Positions 16,548-25,492 of a stretch of DNA of 64,000 bases are shown here, in pieces. The stretch comes from Tatumella ptyseos ATCC 33301 (GTDB lineage: Bacteria > Pseudomonadota > Gammaproteobacteria > Enterobacterales > Enterobacteriaceae): assembly GCF_000735525.1 (NCBI RefSeq), contig NZ_JMPR01000018.1, positions 62,001-126,000 of the forward strand. The letters run 5' to 3'. Below the pieces are notes generated by a model that did not search any database, was not told the origin of the DNA, and was given only the letters and a program-made list of their open reading frames with translations. The first letter of the stretch is position 1; each line of letters starts with the position of its first letter. A program made the position numbers and the translations under genes.

Positions 16548-17804
16548 ATGATGCCATTTCCTGTCAGCCGTCAGAATGTTACTGCAACACCGGGTACAGG
16601 GTCGGATATTTCCGCTCCTGCCGATCCCCGTCCCGGAAATACGACATTTTCGGCGGTGATGATACCGTCGTCCGGGGGGATAAAGAGCGGGGAGAAGGTT
16701 GCCGCAGCCAGTGATACCCCGGCCGGACCGGTACCGGTAACGCCGTCCGATCAGCAGTCCTTATTTAACAGTTTACAGGCGCAGGCTGACTATCCGGCAC
16801 GCGGGCAGTCGGTGACAACCGCGGCCTGCGGAAAGGCTGTGGAAACAGCGGCTGAAGAAGGGCAAGCGCAGAATATACCGTCGGCTACCGCTCTGCCGGT
16901 GTGGCTGCCGGTCAATGGCGATAGCCGCGGGGAGAAAACCGGAAAGGTTCCCCCGGCAGAAGAACAACCGCAGGACAAGCCACAGGATCCTTCCGGTGTT
17001 GTGCCGATCTTCCTGTCACCTGTCCTGCCCTCCGGTATTCAGCGCCCCCGCGAGCACTCACCGGCAGCATCTTCGCCGTTATCAACCGGTGGCGCAGTCC
17101 CGTTTCCTGCTTCAGGCGCAACAACGGATCTGCCGTATCACAATGATCCGGCGCTCACGGCCTCTGATGGCAACCCCTTAGCGGCGCTAATGCCCTCCAC
17201 CGTTTCCGATACCACAAAGCCTGCCCCGGTAAAAGGCGGTGAAGAGGCTATCACCCCGGCGACGGATAGCAGTCTGCTACCGGTGTATAGCGAAGGCCAT
17301 GAAAATGTCACCCGGCCCGGGTCGTCATCCACGGTAACGGCGGAAGTACAGGCTCAGGCGACGGCATCGCCGGTCACTCAGTTGTTCAGTTTAACGGTCG
17401 GTCACGAAAGCCAGCAGCAGCGACTCACCAGCGCATTAGGTGAGCATTTACAGTGGCAGGCAACTCAGCAGATACAGAGCGCAGAAGTGCGTCTGCACCC
17501 GGCGGAGCTGGGATCCATTGCGATCACTTTACATCTGGAGTCAGGAAAAACCGTCGTTCATCTCAGTGCTGACATGCCGGACACCCTGCAACTTCTGCAG
17601 CAAACCGCCAGTGATCTGAAAGAAAAACTGGTCGTCACACAGGGCGGGCAGGTACAGGTTGATGTCTCCGCGCAGGGAGATCAACAACGTCGTCAGGCAC
17701 AACGGGAGCAGCAGGAAAAGCGGGAAGTCAGTATGGCGAGAAAGTATCAGTTTTCTTCTGCGGCGGTAACATCGACCGATCAGTCTATTTTAATGACGTT
17801 ATAA
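16548..17804 (+). CDS. fliK: FliK, hook-length control protein
   Basis: 418 aa from ATG 16548, which has AGGA 7 bases upstream; the frame stays open to 16440 but that part lies inside fliT. The N-terminal two thirds is Pro/Ser/Thr/Gly-rich and low complexity, as in FliK rulers. The conserved C-terminal switch domain is clear (AEVRLHPAELGSIAITLHLE, then DTLQLLQQTASDLKEKL). It ends hook growth and switches export to filament proteins. Lateral name lafE. Confidence 0.9.
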   Translation: MMPFPVSRQNVTATPGTGSDISAPADPRPGNTTFSAVMIPSSGGIKSGEKVAAASDTPAGPVPVTPSDQQSLFNSLQAQADYPARGQSVTTAACGKAVETAAEEGQAQNIPSATALPVWLPVNGDSRGEKTGKVPPAEEQPQDKPQDPSGVVPIFLSPVLPSGIQRPREHSPAASSPLSTGGAVPFPASGATTDLPYHNDPALTASDGNPLAALMPSTVSDTTKPAPVKGGEEAITPATDSSLLPVYSEGHENVTRPGSSSTVTAEVQAQATASPVTQLFSLTVGHESQQQRLTSALGEHLQWQATQQIQSAEVRLHPAELGSIAITLHLESGKTVVHLSADMPDTLQLLQQTASDLKEKLVVTQGGQVQVDVSAQGDQQRRQAQREQQEKREVSMARKYQFSSAAVTSTDQSILMTL

Positions 17805-17814
17805 GAGCACCTTA

Positions 17815-18270
17815 ATGAAAAAGTCCGTGGTTATTGTATCCCTTATTTTGCTACTGGTGCTGACAGGACTGGGTGGCTGGTGGTTTTTCGCTGCCAGGCA
17901 GAGTCCGGAGGCAGCAGGCGGGTTGAGTAAGTTGTTTGAAAGTGCCCCGCCGCAGGCAAGCTTTATTGATGTCAAAGATCTGATCATTACCCTGCAGGGA
18001 GAAAACGGCCGCGAACGTTATCTGTTACTCGACCTGGTGCTGGTGGTGAGAGGGGAGGAACAAGCTGCCCGGGCCATGGCCTTTGAGCCTGCCGTCCGGA
18101 GTGCAACGGTCGGGCTACTCAATAACCAGCCGTATGCTGCACTGCGCGCACGTCAGATCCCCGAATTACATGATCAGCTGCTTAAAAAGTACCGGGAAGA
18201 CGCGGCACGACTGGGTGTCACCCCGCTGCCGTTTGAGGATGTGATGATCAGTAAAATGGTTTTCCAGTGA
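17815..18270 (+). CDS. fliL: FliL, stator-associated membrane protein
   Basis: 151 aa. One N-terminal transmembrane helix (VVIVSLILLLVLTGLGGWWF, residues about 4-23) is followed by a periplasmic domain with the FliL motif (GRERYLLLDLVLVV, then RARQIPELHDQLLKKYRED). Supports the stator at high load. Lateral name lafF; 10 bases after fliK. Confidence 0.9.
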   Translation: MKKSVVIVSLILLLVLTGLGGWWFFAARQSPEAAGGLSKLFESAPPQASFIDVKDLIITLQGENGRERYLLLDLVLVVRGEEQAARAMAFEPAVRSATVGLLNNQPYAALRARQIPELHDQLLKKYREDAARLGVTPLPFEDVMISKMVFQ

Positions 18271-18279
18271 AGCGCTGCG

Positions 18280-18999
18280 ATGTCAGTCACTGAATATTCT
18301 CTCGACGAGACCTTCAGTGCGGAACAGGAAGCAGCCTGTGTTCGCCAGTATTTACCGTTGGTCCATAAAATCCTGCGGCAAATTGCTCACCATGCGAGTG
18401 TGGTGATGGATTATCAGGATTTACAACAAATTGCGCTGATGGGGTTGCTGACCGCACTGAGACGCTACGGGGTCCCGGATGAGGCTTTCCCGGGCTATGC
18501 AAAATACCGGATCCGTGGGGCCATTCTGGATGAACTGCGCCAGGCGGACTGGCGGCCGCGCACGGTCAGACAACAGACCCATGATATTGCCAGACAAATC
18601 CGCCAGCTCGCAAAGCAGACAGGCCGTGAACCTGAGTGGCCGGAGATCCGGCAGGCACTGCAGATAGATGCTCAGACCTATCATGATTATCTGCAAAGTG
18701 AGTATCTGGCCAGCATTGAAAGTCTGGATGCGGTGATGGAAAGTGAGGGCGAAGGCCGGTTCGGGTCCGAACGGGACAATCCCGAACGTTACTACGCACG
18801 TCAGCAGCAGCTTTCACAGGCCATCGCGGTACTGGATAAGCGGGAACAGCTGATCCTGACCCTCTATTATCAGCACGATATGAACCTGAAAGAGATAGCG
18901 CTGGTGCTGGAAATCAGTGAAGCCCGGGTCTGTCAGTTGAACAAACGGTTGAACGATAAATTAGTCGCGCATTTAAAGCAAAGTGAGTCAGTATGTTAA
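18280..18999 (+). CDS. fliA: Flagellar sigma-28 factor (LafS/FliA)
   Basis: 239 aa, the length of E. coli FliA. Sigma region 2 (LVHKILRQIAHHASVVMDYQ, then DLQQIALMGLLTALRRYG), region 3, and region 4 with the helix-turn-helix (LKEIALVLEISEARVCQLN) are all present. It should transcribe flagellin and other late genes, held in check by FlgM at 2980-3258. Its position near the end of the locus, before motAB, corresponds to lafS of lateral systems. Overlaps motA by 7 bases. Confidence 0.93.
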   Translation: MSVTEYSLDETFSAEQEAACVRQYLPLVHKILRQIAHHASVVMDYQDLQQIALMGLLTALRRYGVPDEAFPGYAKYRIRGAILDELRQADWRPRTVRQQTHDIARQIRQLAKQTGREPEWPEIRQALQIDAQTYHDYLQSEYLASIESLDAVMESEGEGRFGSERDNPERYYARQQQLSQAIAVLDKREQLILTLYYQHDMNLKEIALVLEISEARVCQLNKRLNDKLVAHLKQSESVC

Positions 19000-19862
19000 A
19001 GATTGGTGGGATCCTGATTGTATTTATCTGTCTGATTTGGGGATATATGCATTCAGGCGGACGTTTAGCGGCTTTCTGGCAGCCCGGAGAGATTGTTATT
19101 ATTCTCGGGTGCGGCATCGGGACATTGATTCTGGCCAACTCCTCCACGGTGCTGAAGCAGATCATTGCCCAGTTAAAAGGCGTTATGCGTAAAAATAGTT
19201 ACTCGGCTGATTACTCACAACAGCTATTACTGCTGATGTATGAATTGCTGGATAGTGTACAGAATGGCGGACTCCGCAGCCTGGATAATCATATTGAGAA
19301 CCCTACCGACAGTGAGGTGTTTCAGCGTTATCCGTTGATCGCCAGCGATTCAGAGCTGTGTACCTTTATTGCCGACAATTTTCGGATGATGGCGATGGGT
19401 AAAATCAATGAGCATGAACTGGAAGGGTTGCTGGAACAGGAACTCCATTCGGTTGAAGAAAATCTGTTACAGGCCTCCCGTTCTTTACAGCGTACCGGGG
19501 AAGCGATGCCCGGCTTCGGGATTTGTGCCGCCGTACTGGGTATTGTGATCACCATGCAGTCTATCGATGGCTCGATTGCCGTGATCGGTGTCAAAGTGGC
19601 TGCCGCACTGATCGGTACCTTTCTGGGGGTTTTTATCTGTTATTGCCTGATTGACCCGCTGGCGAATGCGATGGAGCAATTGGTTAAGAAAAAAATGACC
19701 GCTTTTGAATGTCTGCGGACCATTATGGTCAATCAGGTCGCAGGCAAACCGCCCTTACTGGCCGTGGATGCCGGCAGAAAAATGTTACCCGTGGAAATTA
19801 AACCCTCCTTTTCTCAGCTGGAAGCCTGGGTAGATAGCCGTCAGGAGCCTGATTCGCTATGA
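18993..19862 (+). CDS. motA: MotA-type stator protein (LafT)
   Basis: 289 aa with four transmembrane segments (residues about 1-22, 32-52, 168-190, 198-222) and a large cytoplasmic loop. The Pro-containing third and fourth helices (GEAMPGFGICAAVLGIVITM, DPLANAMEQLVKKK) are typical of proton-type MotA. Its ATG lies inside the end of the sigma gene, and its stop overlaps motB as ATGA. Powers the flagellum encoded here; lateral name lafT. Confidence 0.94.
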   Translation: MLKIGGILIVFICLIWGYMHSGGRLAAFWQPGEIVIILGCGIGTLILANSSTVLKQIIAQLKGVMRKNSYSADYSQQLLLLMYELLDSVQNGGLRSLDNHIENPTDSEVFQRYPLIASDSELCTFIADNFRMMAMGKINEHELEGLLEQELHSVEENLLQASRSLQRTGEAMPGFGICAAVLGIVITMQSIDGSIAVIGVKVAAALIGTFLGVFICYCLIDPLANAMEQLVKKKMTAFECLRTIMVNQVAGKPPLLAVDAGRKMLPVEIKPSFSQLEAWVDSRQEPDSL

Positions 19863-20779
19863 GCGGGCGTCAGAAGAATTCGACAACAATTATTAAACGG
19901 AATATCCGCCGGACTCATGCCGGCGGGCATGGTGGTGCATGGAAAGTCGCTTTTGCCGATTTTATGCTGGCTCTGATGTCACTGTTTATGGTGATGTGGA
20001 TCATGGGGCAGGTGTCTGAAAAAGATCGTAAAGCGATCATGTATACCTTAAATAATCAGTCGGTTTTTGAAAGCCATTCTTTCAGCCCAATCTCCTTTTC
20101 AGGGCAGGATCCGGCGGCATCGGTTTCACCTGATATTTCACCTCATACCTCGTCGCAGGACGCTCACTCGCAGAGCCCGCAGAGCCAGGAGGGACAAACG
20201 GCAGAGACAGCTCCGGTTGCCGCTCAGGATAAAACAGCCCCGCAGCAGGATCCCCTGCAAACTGCCTTACAGGACTTTGTCGCGGGGCAGAAGGCGCAGA
20301 ACAATATGCGTATTGAAAAACTGGCGATGGGGCTGCGGGTGGTGGTGAATGATGATCCCCATCGCGCCATGTTTGAACGCGGGAGTGCCAGGGTCACGCC
20401 TTATTTTCAGCAACTCCTGACCGGACTGGTACCGGTACTGGATAAAAGCCGTGATCATATGATCATTCTTGGCCATACGGATGCGACCCCCTATCCGCAG
20501 AACCCTTACTACGATAACTGGAGCTTGTCGGTAGACCGGGCACAGTCTGCGCGGCAGGTGATGCTCCATGCCGGCTTTCCCGGGGATAAAATCGTCCAGC
20601 TTTCCGGCGTGGCGGATCAAAAGCCCCTGGATAACCGTCAGCCGACGAATCCCATTAACCGGCGTATCGAGTTTATTATTTTATCTGAGCAAGGGCTGGC
20701 GCAGTGGGAAGAAACGTTTTCGTCTCAGGCCCGTTCGCTGTCGCCGCATGACCATAATTCGATGACCGATGTCCCCTGA
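19859..20779 (+). CDS. motB: MotB-type stator protein (LafU)
   Basis: 306 aa. A single N-terminal transmembrane helix carries the proton-binding Asp (AWKVAFADFMLALMSLF, D34). A linker rich in Gln/Ser/Pro (about residues 80-130) joins a C-terminal OmpA-like peptidoglycan-binding domain (MIILGHTDATPY, WSLSVDRAQSARQVM, NRRIEFIIL). Coupled to motA upstream and to the NlpC/P60 gene downstream (TGATG). Lateral name lafU. Confidence 0.94.
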   Translation: MSGRQKNSTTIIKRNIRRTHAGGHGGAWKVAFADFMLALMSLFMVMWIMGQVSEKDRKAIMYTLNNQSVFESHSFSPISFSGQDPAASVSPDISPHTSSQDAHSQSPQSQEGQTAETAPVAAQDKTAPQQDPLQTALQDFVAGQKAQNNMRIEKLAMGLRVVVNDDPHRAMFERGSARVTPYFQQLLTGLVPVLDKSRDHMIILGHTDATPYPQNPYYDNWSLSVDRAQSARQVMLHAGFPGDKIVQLSGVADQKPLDNRQPTNPINRRIEFIILSEQGLAQWEETFSSQARSLSPHDHNSMTDVP

Positions 20780-21525
20780 TGAGAATGCTGTCTGCCCGGG
20801 CGTGGCTGCTGATGGTGGTGCTCAGCGCCGTGTTACTGCCCCCGCAGGGAGAAGCCGCGAAGCCTGCTGATAGCGGAGCCAGAGCCGCGAAAATGGAACG
20901 TGAGCGTAATCGTCAACGCCTGTGGCGTCAGGCCGCGATGTCGGCAGGCATGGCCGCGACGTCCGCGTCCGGCCATTCTCTGGCATTGCGTCAGAAAAAA
21001 CAGCGGCAAGCCACGCTGGCATTACTCCGGCGAGGTATTATTCCCGGCGATACCGGCCTTGGCTGGGCACCGTTAGCCACCGATGAATTACTGAGAGAAA
21101 CCGGGTCTCCGCAATTACTTTCTGCACTGGAAAAAGTGCTGGATACGCTGGACACTCAGATTGGCCGTCCCTATCGCTGGGGAGGGCAGACGCCGGGGCA
21201 GGGGTTTGATTGCAGCGGACTCGTCTGGTTTGCGTTCCGTGACTACGTTAACTGGCCCATCCCGCGGACGGCCCGGGCGTTGTTTGCAGATACCCGTATG
21301 GCGGCGGTTTTTACGACGGAACTCCGGCGGGGTGACCTCGTCTTTTTCTATATTCACCGGCGTGATGTGCCCGACCATGTCGGTGTTTATCTCGGAAATC
21401 ATCAGTTTATCGAAGCTCCCCGCACAGGACTGTCCATCCGTATCAGCCAGCTGGACCAGCCCTTCTGGCAACAGCATTATGCCGGTGCGCGACGTGTGCT
21501 TACAGAGCGTAACCTGCGCCACTGA
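20779..21525 (+). CDS. Secreted NlpC/P60 (C40) peptidoglycan peptidase at the end of the flagellar operon
   Basis: 248 aa. An N-terminal signal peptide (WLLMVVLSAVLLPPQGEAA) is followed by a basic helical spacer and a C-terminal NlpC/P60 domain (about residues 125-245). Catalytic Cys145 is in FDCSGLVW and His200 is in PDHVGVYLG. The third triad position, His in MepS (FVHAS), is Glu212 here (QFIEAPRTG). Family members cut peptide bonds in peptidoglycan. The start shares one base with the motB stop, so it is translationally coupled to the stator genes. Proposed role: opening the wall for rod or stator insertion, since FlgJ here has no hydrolase domain. This role is inference. Confidence 0.85.
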   Translation: MRMLSARAWLLMVVLSAVLLPPQGEAAKPADSGARAAKMERERNRQRLWRQAAMSAGMAATSASGHSLALRQKKQRQATLALLRRGIIPGDTGLGWAPLATDELLRETGSPQLLSALEKVLDTLDTQIGRPYRWGGQTPGQGFDCSGLVWFAFRDYVNWPIPRTARALFADTRMAAVFTTELRRGDLVFFYIHRRDVPDHVGVYLGNHQFIEAPRTGLSIRISQLDQPFWQQHYAGARRVLTERNLRH

Positions 21526-22126
21526 TCAGTAAGGTACAGAGGTCACGGACGTAAGCTTGCTGCGCAGCCTATACGGCCCGGTAACGTCACCACACAGGCA
21601 CAGGCACAGGCGTTTCCCGGGGAGGCAGTGTACGGAGAGTTAAATAATACGTGCGGGGGCTCTATAGTTCCGGATAAGAGGGGGTATTTTCCCCGGCAAA
21701 CCCGATACCAGAGTTATTGCTGCCACGGGCTGTGACGAGGATCAGTCTCGTAACGGCACCGGTATGCCAGCGGACAAATGACCGGGTAAGAGGATGTAAC
21801 CGATACCATTTATTTGAGTCTGTTTTTTAAACAGTTTCGGGTGTTTTTTTTATTCCTATTTTTCATCTAAGCTTTGTTTTATTTAACTTTTTGCTATATA
21901 TGGCCAATGGGTAAAATTCCTAATTTTGCAGCTAACGTTTAGTTTTTTTTCAGGAAATTGTTCAGATAAATGAGGATAATTGTTGGTGCATTGTCATGAG
22001 AAATATTAACAAATGTTATTGTCAATGTGCTCTGATCACAAAAAACGATACTAATAGACAGAAAAAAGGAATACCCTATTGCAACTTTTACGTATGTATA
22101 CAGTTGTTAACTTAAAGGTTAATTGA
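21526..22126 (+). other. 601-bp intergenic region between the flagellar locus and gcd
   Basis: No convincing gene. The first 280 bases are GC-rich; the last 320 are strongly AT-rich with T- and A-tracts, as in a promoter region for gcd. A near CRP site (TGTGCTCTGATCACA, 22026-22040) has a 5-base instead of a 6-base spacer, so I do not call it. The change in composition may mark the edge of the flagellar island. No tRNA or attachment repeat was seen. Confidence 0.5.
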
Positions 22127-24508
22127 ATGTCACGGCAATCCAGAGGCTTACGCCTCATCACTCTACTTATATCGGTATTCTGTACCCTGTGGTTGATCAT
22201 CGGCGGTGGCTGGTTGCTCTCCCTGGGTGGCAGTGCTTACTACCTGATCAGCGGCATCGCGATGGCGGTGTTTACTGTCCTGCTGTTAAAGAAAAGAAGC
22301 TGTGCTTTTTATCTTTACGCACTCATCCTGTTAGCGACCGCTATCTGGTCCTACTACGAAGCCGGTCTGGACTTCTGGGCATTGGCGCCACGTCTGGATA
22401 TTTGGGTACTGTTCGGTATCTGGATGATCCTGCCGTTCGTCTACCGCCAGCTGGCAGCGCCTAACAAGAAATCTACCGCTCTGATGGTTATCGCAATTGT
22501 GATTAACCTGGCGATGGTAGTGACGGCGTTCTTCGGTAAGGATCCTCAGTCAGTCTACGGCACTCTGAACCTTCAGAATTCCGGCGTTGAGCAGCCAGGC
22601 GCGAATATGCCGGCAGCAAACTGGGAAGCTTATGGCCGTACTCAGGCCGGTGACCGCTATTCTCCGCTGAGCCAGATTAACGACACTAACGTTAAAAACC
22701 TGCAAGTGGCCTGGGTTTATCAGTCGGGCGACCTGAAGCGTGCGGATGATCCGGGTGAAATCACCAACGAAGCGACGCCACTGAAAGTCGGTAACCTGCT
22801 CTATACCTGTACTGCGCACCAGATCCTGGTCGCTATCGATGCAGCGACCGGTAAAGAAAAATGGCGTTTTGATCCTAAGATCAAATACAACCCGACCTTC
22901 CAGCACATGACTTGTCGTGGTGTTGCTTACCATGAAATTCAGCCAGCAGTGGCTCCGGGTAATGCCCCTGTGGCTCCGGCAATGTGTTCACGTCGTATTT
23001 ACCTGCCGGTCAACGATGGTCGTCTGATTGCTGTTGATGCAGAAAGCGGACAACTGTGTAAAGACTTCGGTAACAACGGTACGCTGGATCTGCAACATCA
23101 GCAGCCTAACGCTTATCCGGGTGGCTATGAGCCAACTTCACCGCCGGTGATCACCAATAACGTGATTGTTGTTGCCGGTGCGGTGACTGATAACTACTCA
23201 ACCCGTGAGCCTTCAGGTGTTATCCGTGGCTTCGATGTGAATACCGGTAAACTGGTATGGGCATTCGACCCGGGTGCGAAAGATCCTAACGCTATCCCGG
23301 CAGACGGTCAGCACTATACGCCTAACTCCCCTAACTCCTGGGCACCTGCAGCGTACGATGCCAAACTGGATTTAGTCTACCTGCCTATGGGTGTCACCAC
23401 ACCGGATATCTGGGGTGGCGATCGTACTCCTGATCAGGAACGTTATGCGAGTGGTATCCTGGCGTTACACGCCTCTACCGGTAAAGAAGCCTGGTTCTAC
23501 CAGACTGTCCACCACGACCTGTGGGATATGGATATTCCGGCACAGCCTTCACTGGCTAATATCACCGATAAAGACGGTAAAACCATTCCGGTCATCTATG
23601 TTCCGACCAAAGTGGGTAACATCTTTGTCCTGAACCGTGAAACCGGCCAGCTGGTGGTTCCTGCCACTGAGCGTCCTGTACCACAGGGCCCTGCCAAAGG
23701 TGACCACCTGTCTCCGACTCAGCCATTCTCAGACCTGACTTTCCGTCCTGAGGCTAAGCTGACCGGTAAGCAGATGTGGGGCGGCACCATGTTCGACCAG
23801 ATGGTGTGTCGTATTATGTTCCATCGCCTGCGTTACGAAGGGACTTTCACTCCTCCTTCAGAGCAGGGTACTCTGGTATTCCCGGGTAACCTGGGGATGT
23901 TCGAGTGGGGCGGTATTTCAGTGAACGGTCAGGATCAGTTCGCGATTGCTAACCCGATGCAGCTGCCATTCGTTTCTAAACTGATCCCTCGTGGTCCGAA
24001 CAACCCGGAGGAACCTGGTGAAGGTGCAGCGGGTGGTTCAGGTTCAGAAGCCGGTCTGCAGCACATGTACGGTGTTCCTTATGGTGTTGAACTGAGTGCA
24101 TTCCTGTCACCATTAGGTCTGCCTTGTATGGAACCATCATGGGGCTTCGTTTCAGCGATTGACCTGAAAACCAACAAAATTGTGTGGAAAAAACGTATCG
24201 GTACTATCCGTGACAGCGGCGGTCCGATCCCATTACCACCAATGACTGTCGGTACCCCAATGCTGGGCGCACCAATCACCACTGCCGGTAACGTATTCTT
24301 TATCGCTGCAACACTGGATAACTACATCCGTGCTTACAGCGTACGTGACGGTAAACTGCTGTGGCAGGCTCGTCTGCCAGCAGGGGGTCAGGCAACACCG
24401 ATGACCTATGAAGTAAACGGTAAGCAGTATCTGGTGATTGTTGCCGGCGGCCACGGTTCGTTCGGTACCAAACTGGGTGACTACATCGTTGCTTATAAAT
24501 TACCTTAA
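22127..24508 (+). CDS. gcd: PQQ-dependent membrane glucose dehydrogenase
   Basis: 793 aa, matching E. coli Gcd (796 aa). Five N-terminal membrane helices (residues about 8-145) anchor the enzyme. The rest is a periplasmic eight-bladed PQQ propeller (NWEAYGRTQAGDRYSPLSQI, then IDAATGKEKWRFDP, WDMDIPAQPSLANI, GGHGSFGTKLGDYIVAYKLP). It oxidises D-glucose to gluconolactone in the periplasm and passes electrons to ubiquinone. No PQQ biosynthesis genes are in the window. Start ATG 22127 has AAAGG upstream. It stands alone between a long AT-rich leader and its own terminator. It feeds the gluconate dehydrogenase at 41106-44965. Confidence 0.96.
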   Translation: MSRQSRGLRLITLLISVFCTLWLIIGGGWLLSLGGSAYYLISGIAMAVFTVLLLKKRSCAFYLYALILLATAIWSYYEAGLDFWALAPRLDIWVLFGIWMILPFVYRQLAAPNKKSTALMVIAIVINLAMVVTAFFGKDPQSVYGTLNLQNSGVEQPGANMPAANWEAYGRTQAGDRYSPLSQINDTNVKNLQVAWVYQSGDLKRADDPGEITNEATPLKVGNLLYTCTAHQILVAIDAATGKEKWRFDPKIKYNPTFQHMTCRGVAYHEIQPAVAPGNAPVAPAMCSRRIYLPVNDGRLIAVDAESGQLCKDFGNNGTLDLQHQQPNAYPGGYEPTSPPVITNNVIVVAGAVTDNYSTREPSGVIRGFDVNTGKLVWAFDPGAKDPNAIPADGQHYTPNSPNSWAPAAYDAKLDLVYLPMGVTTPDIWGGDRTPDQERYASGILALHASTGKEAWFYQTVHHDLWDMDIPAQPSLANITDKDGKTIPVIYVPTKVGNIFVLNRETGQLVVPATERPVPQGPAKGDHLSPTQPFSDLTFRPEAKLTGKQMWGGTMFDQMVCRIMFHRLRYEGTFTPPSEQGTLVFPGNLGMFEWGGISVNGQDQFAIANPMQLPFVSKLIPRGPNNPEEPGEGAAGGSGSEAGLQHMYGVPYGVELSAFLSPLGLPCMEPSWGFVSAIDLKTNKIVWKKRIGTIRDSGGPIPLPPMTVGTPMLGAPITTAGNVFFIAATLDNYIRAYSVRDGKLLWQARLPAGGQATPMTYEVNGKQYLVIVAGGHGSFGTKLGDYIVAYKLP

Positions 24509-24561
24509 GTGTTAATGAGGCGGGCACCCCAGGGTGTCTGCTGTCAGAGACCAGGTAATCC

Positions 24562-24600
24562 ATCCCCGCCGGCATGAAAATGTCAGCGGGGATTTTTTTT
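24562..24600 (+). terminator. Rho-independent terminator after gcd
   Basis: Stem ATCCCCGC / GCGGGGAT (24562-24569 and 24586-24593) with a partly paired loop, followed by eight T. Strong terminator. Confidence 0.9.
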
Positions 24601-24656
24601 ACCCTTTTTCAGCGGGCCAGGTCACCATTCGCTAAACGACAAGGGATCGTACCGGA

Positions 24657-24986
24657 GTGACATCTGATACCGGGACGACGCTAGGGCGTTACGGACACGT
24701 ATCGGCGGGTCAGTGCCTGGTGTCCGGGGAGAAGATCTCACACCTGCTGAAACCCGGTGAGGCAACGATATTACTGCGGGCCGGTATTGGCAGTATTGAG
24801 TGGCAGTGCCGGGGGAGGCTGAGCCTGAAGGCTGCCGGGAGAAGCGTAACGGTGACGTTATTTCCGGCCGGGTCTGGCGGGCAGTCACGGGATGACACCG
24901 GGAAATCGCTATCAGGCCGGGGAGCACGGAAAAGGGGAGAGAAGACTAAAGAGGGAGGCAGGCTGGCGCATGCACTCCCGCAGTAG
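24657..24986 (+). CDS. Uncertain small ORF in the gcd-soxS gap
   Basis: A GTG-started frame of 109 codons in the 410-bp stretch between the gcd terminator and the soxS 3' end. The middle (ISHLLKPGEATILLRAGIGS, then IEWQCRGRLSL) could form a small beta-rich domain, but I recognise no family. The last 35 residues are low-complexity Gly/Arg/Lys. The opposite strand also has an open frame here, so this may simply be GC-rich non-coding DNA. Nothing else is visible in the gap. Confidence 0.2.
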   Translation: MTSDTGTTLGRYGHVSAGQCLVSGEKISHLLKPGEATILLRAGIGSIEWQCRGRLSLKAAGRSVTVTLFPAGSGGQSRDDTGKSLSGRGARKRGEKTKEGGRLAHALPQ

Positions 24987-25010
24987 AGATAAGACAGGGA
25001 AACGACAGGA

Positions 25011-25421
25011 TTATAAGATCCCGGAGGCTAACGGAGTATGTCGCTCGCCACGAGCGCTTTCATGACGGGGAGCGGAAGAGCCTCTCAGGATCTGACTACG
25101 CATGGCCTGACGGTATGCGGTCGGTGTCTGATCAAACTGCCGGCGAAATACGCGTGAAAAGGTCTGCTGCGAATCGTAGCCAAACTGCAAAGCGATATCG
25201 AAGACCGGCCGCCGTGTTTTACACAAGGCATCGGCCGCCATTTCCAGGCGTCTTTCACGAATATAGTCCCCGAGTGTCTGCTGTGTGACCGCACGGAACA
25301 TACGTTGCAGGTGCCATTTCGAATATCCTGATTTGGCGGCGACTTCATCGATCGATAATTGTTTACCCAGATTCTGATTAATCCACTGGGTGAGCGAATG
25401 AATGATCTCTTCTTGCATCAT
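25011..25421 (-). CDS. soxS: SoxS, AraC-family superoxide response activator
   Basis: 136 aa from ATG 25421 (MMQEEIIHSLTQWINQ), which aligns with the E. coli SoxS start; an in-frame ATG at 25475 lies beyond the promoter and is excluded. Two helix-turn-helix motifs of the XylS/AraC type are clear (AAKSGYSKWHLQRMF; LQFGYDSQQTFSRVFRRQFD). The last 29 or so residues extend past the 107-aa E. coli protein. Divergent from soxR and driven by the SoxR-controlled promoter between them. Confidence 0.93.
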   Translation of the reverse strand: MMQEEIIHSLTQWINQNLGKQLSIDEVAAKSGYSKWHLQRMFRAVTQQTLGDYIRERRLEMAADALCKTRRPVFDIALQFGYDSQQTFSRVFRRQFDQTPTAYRQAMRSQILRGSSAPRHESARGERHTPLASGIL

Positions 25422-25492
25422 AGTCCTGTCCTTACGGCGATATCTGTACCCGGGGCGGGAGTTCGAAATATTCAACGGTCTGAAGTATAATT

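Noticed and set aside
22026-22040. CRP-like site before gcd
   Set aside because: The spacer between half sites is 5 instead of 6 bases and the left half has a mismatch.
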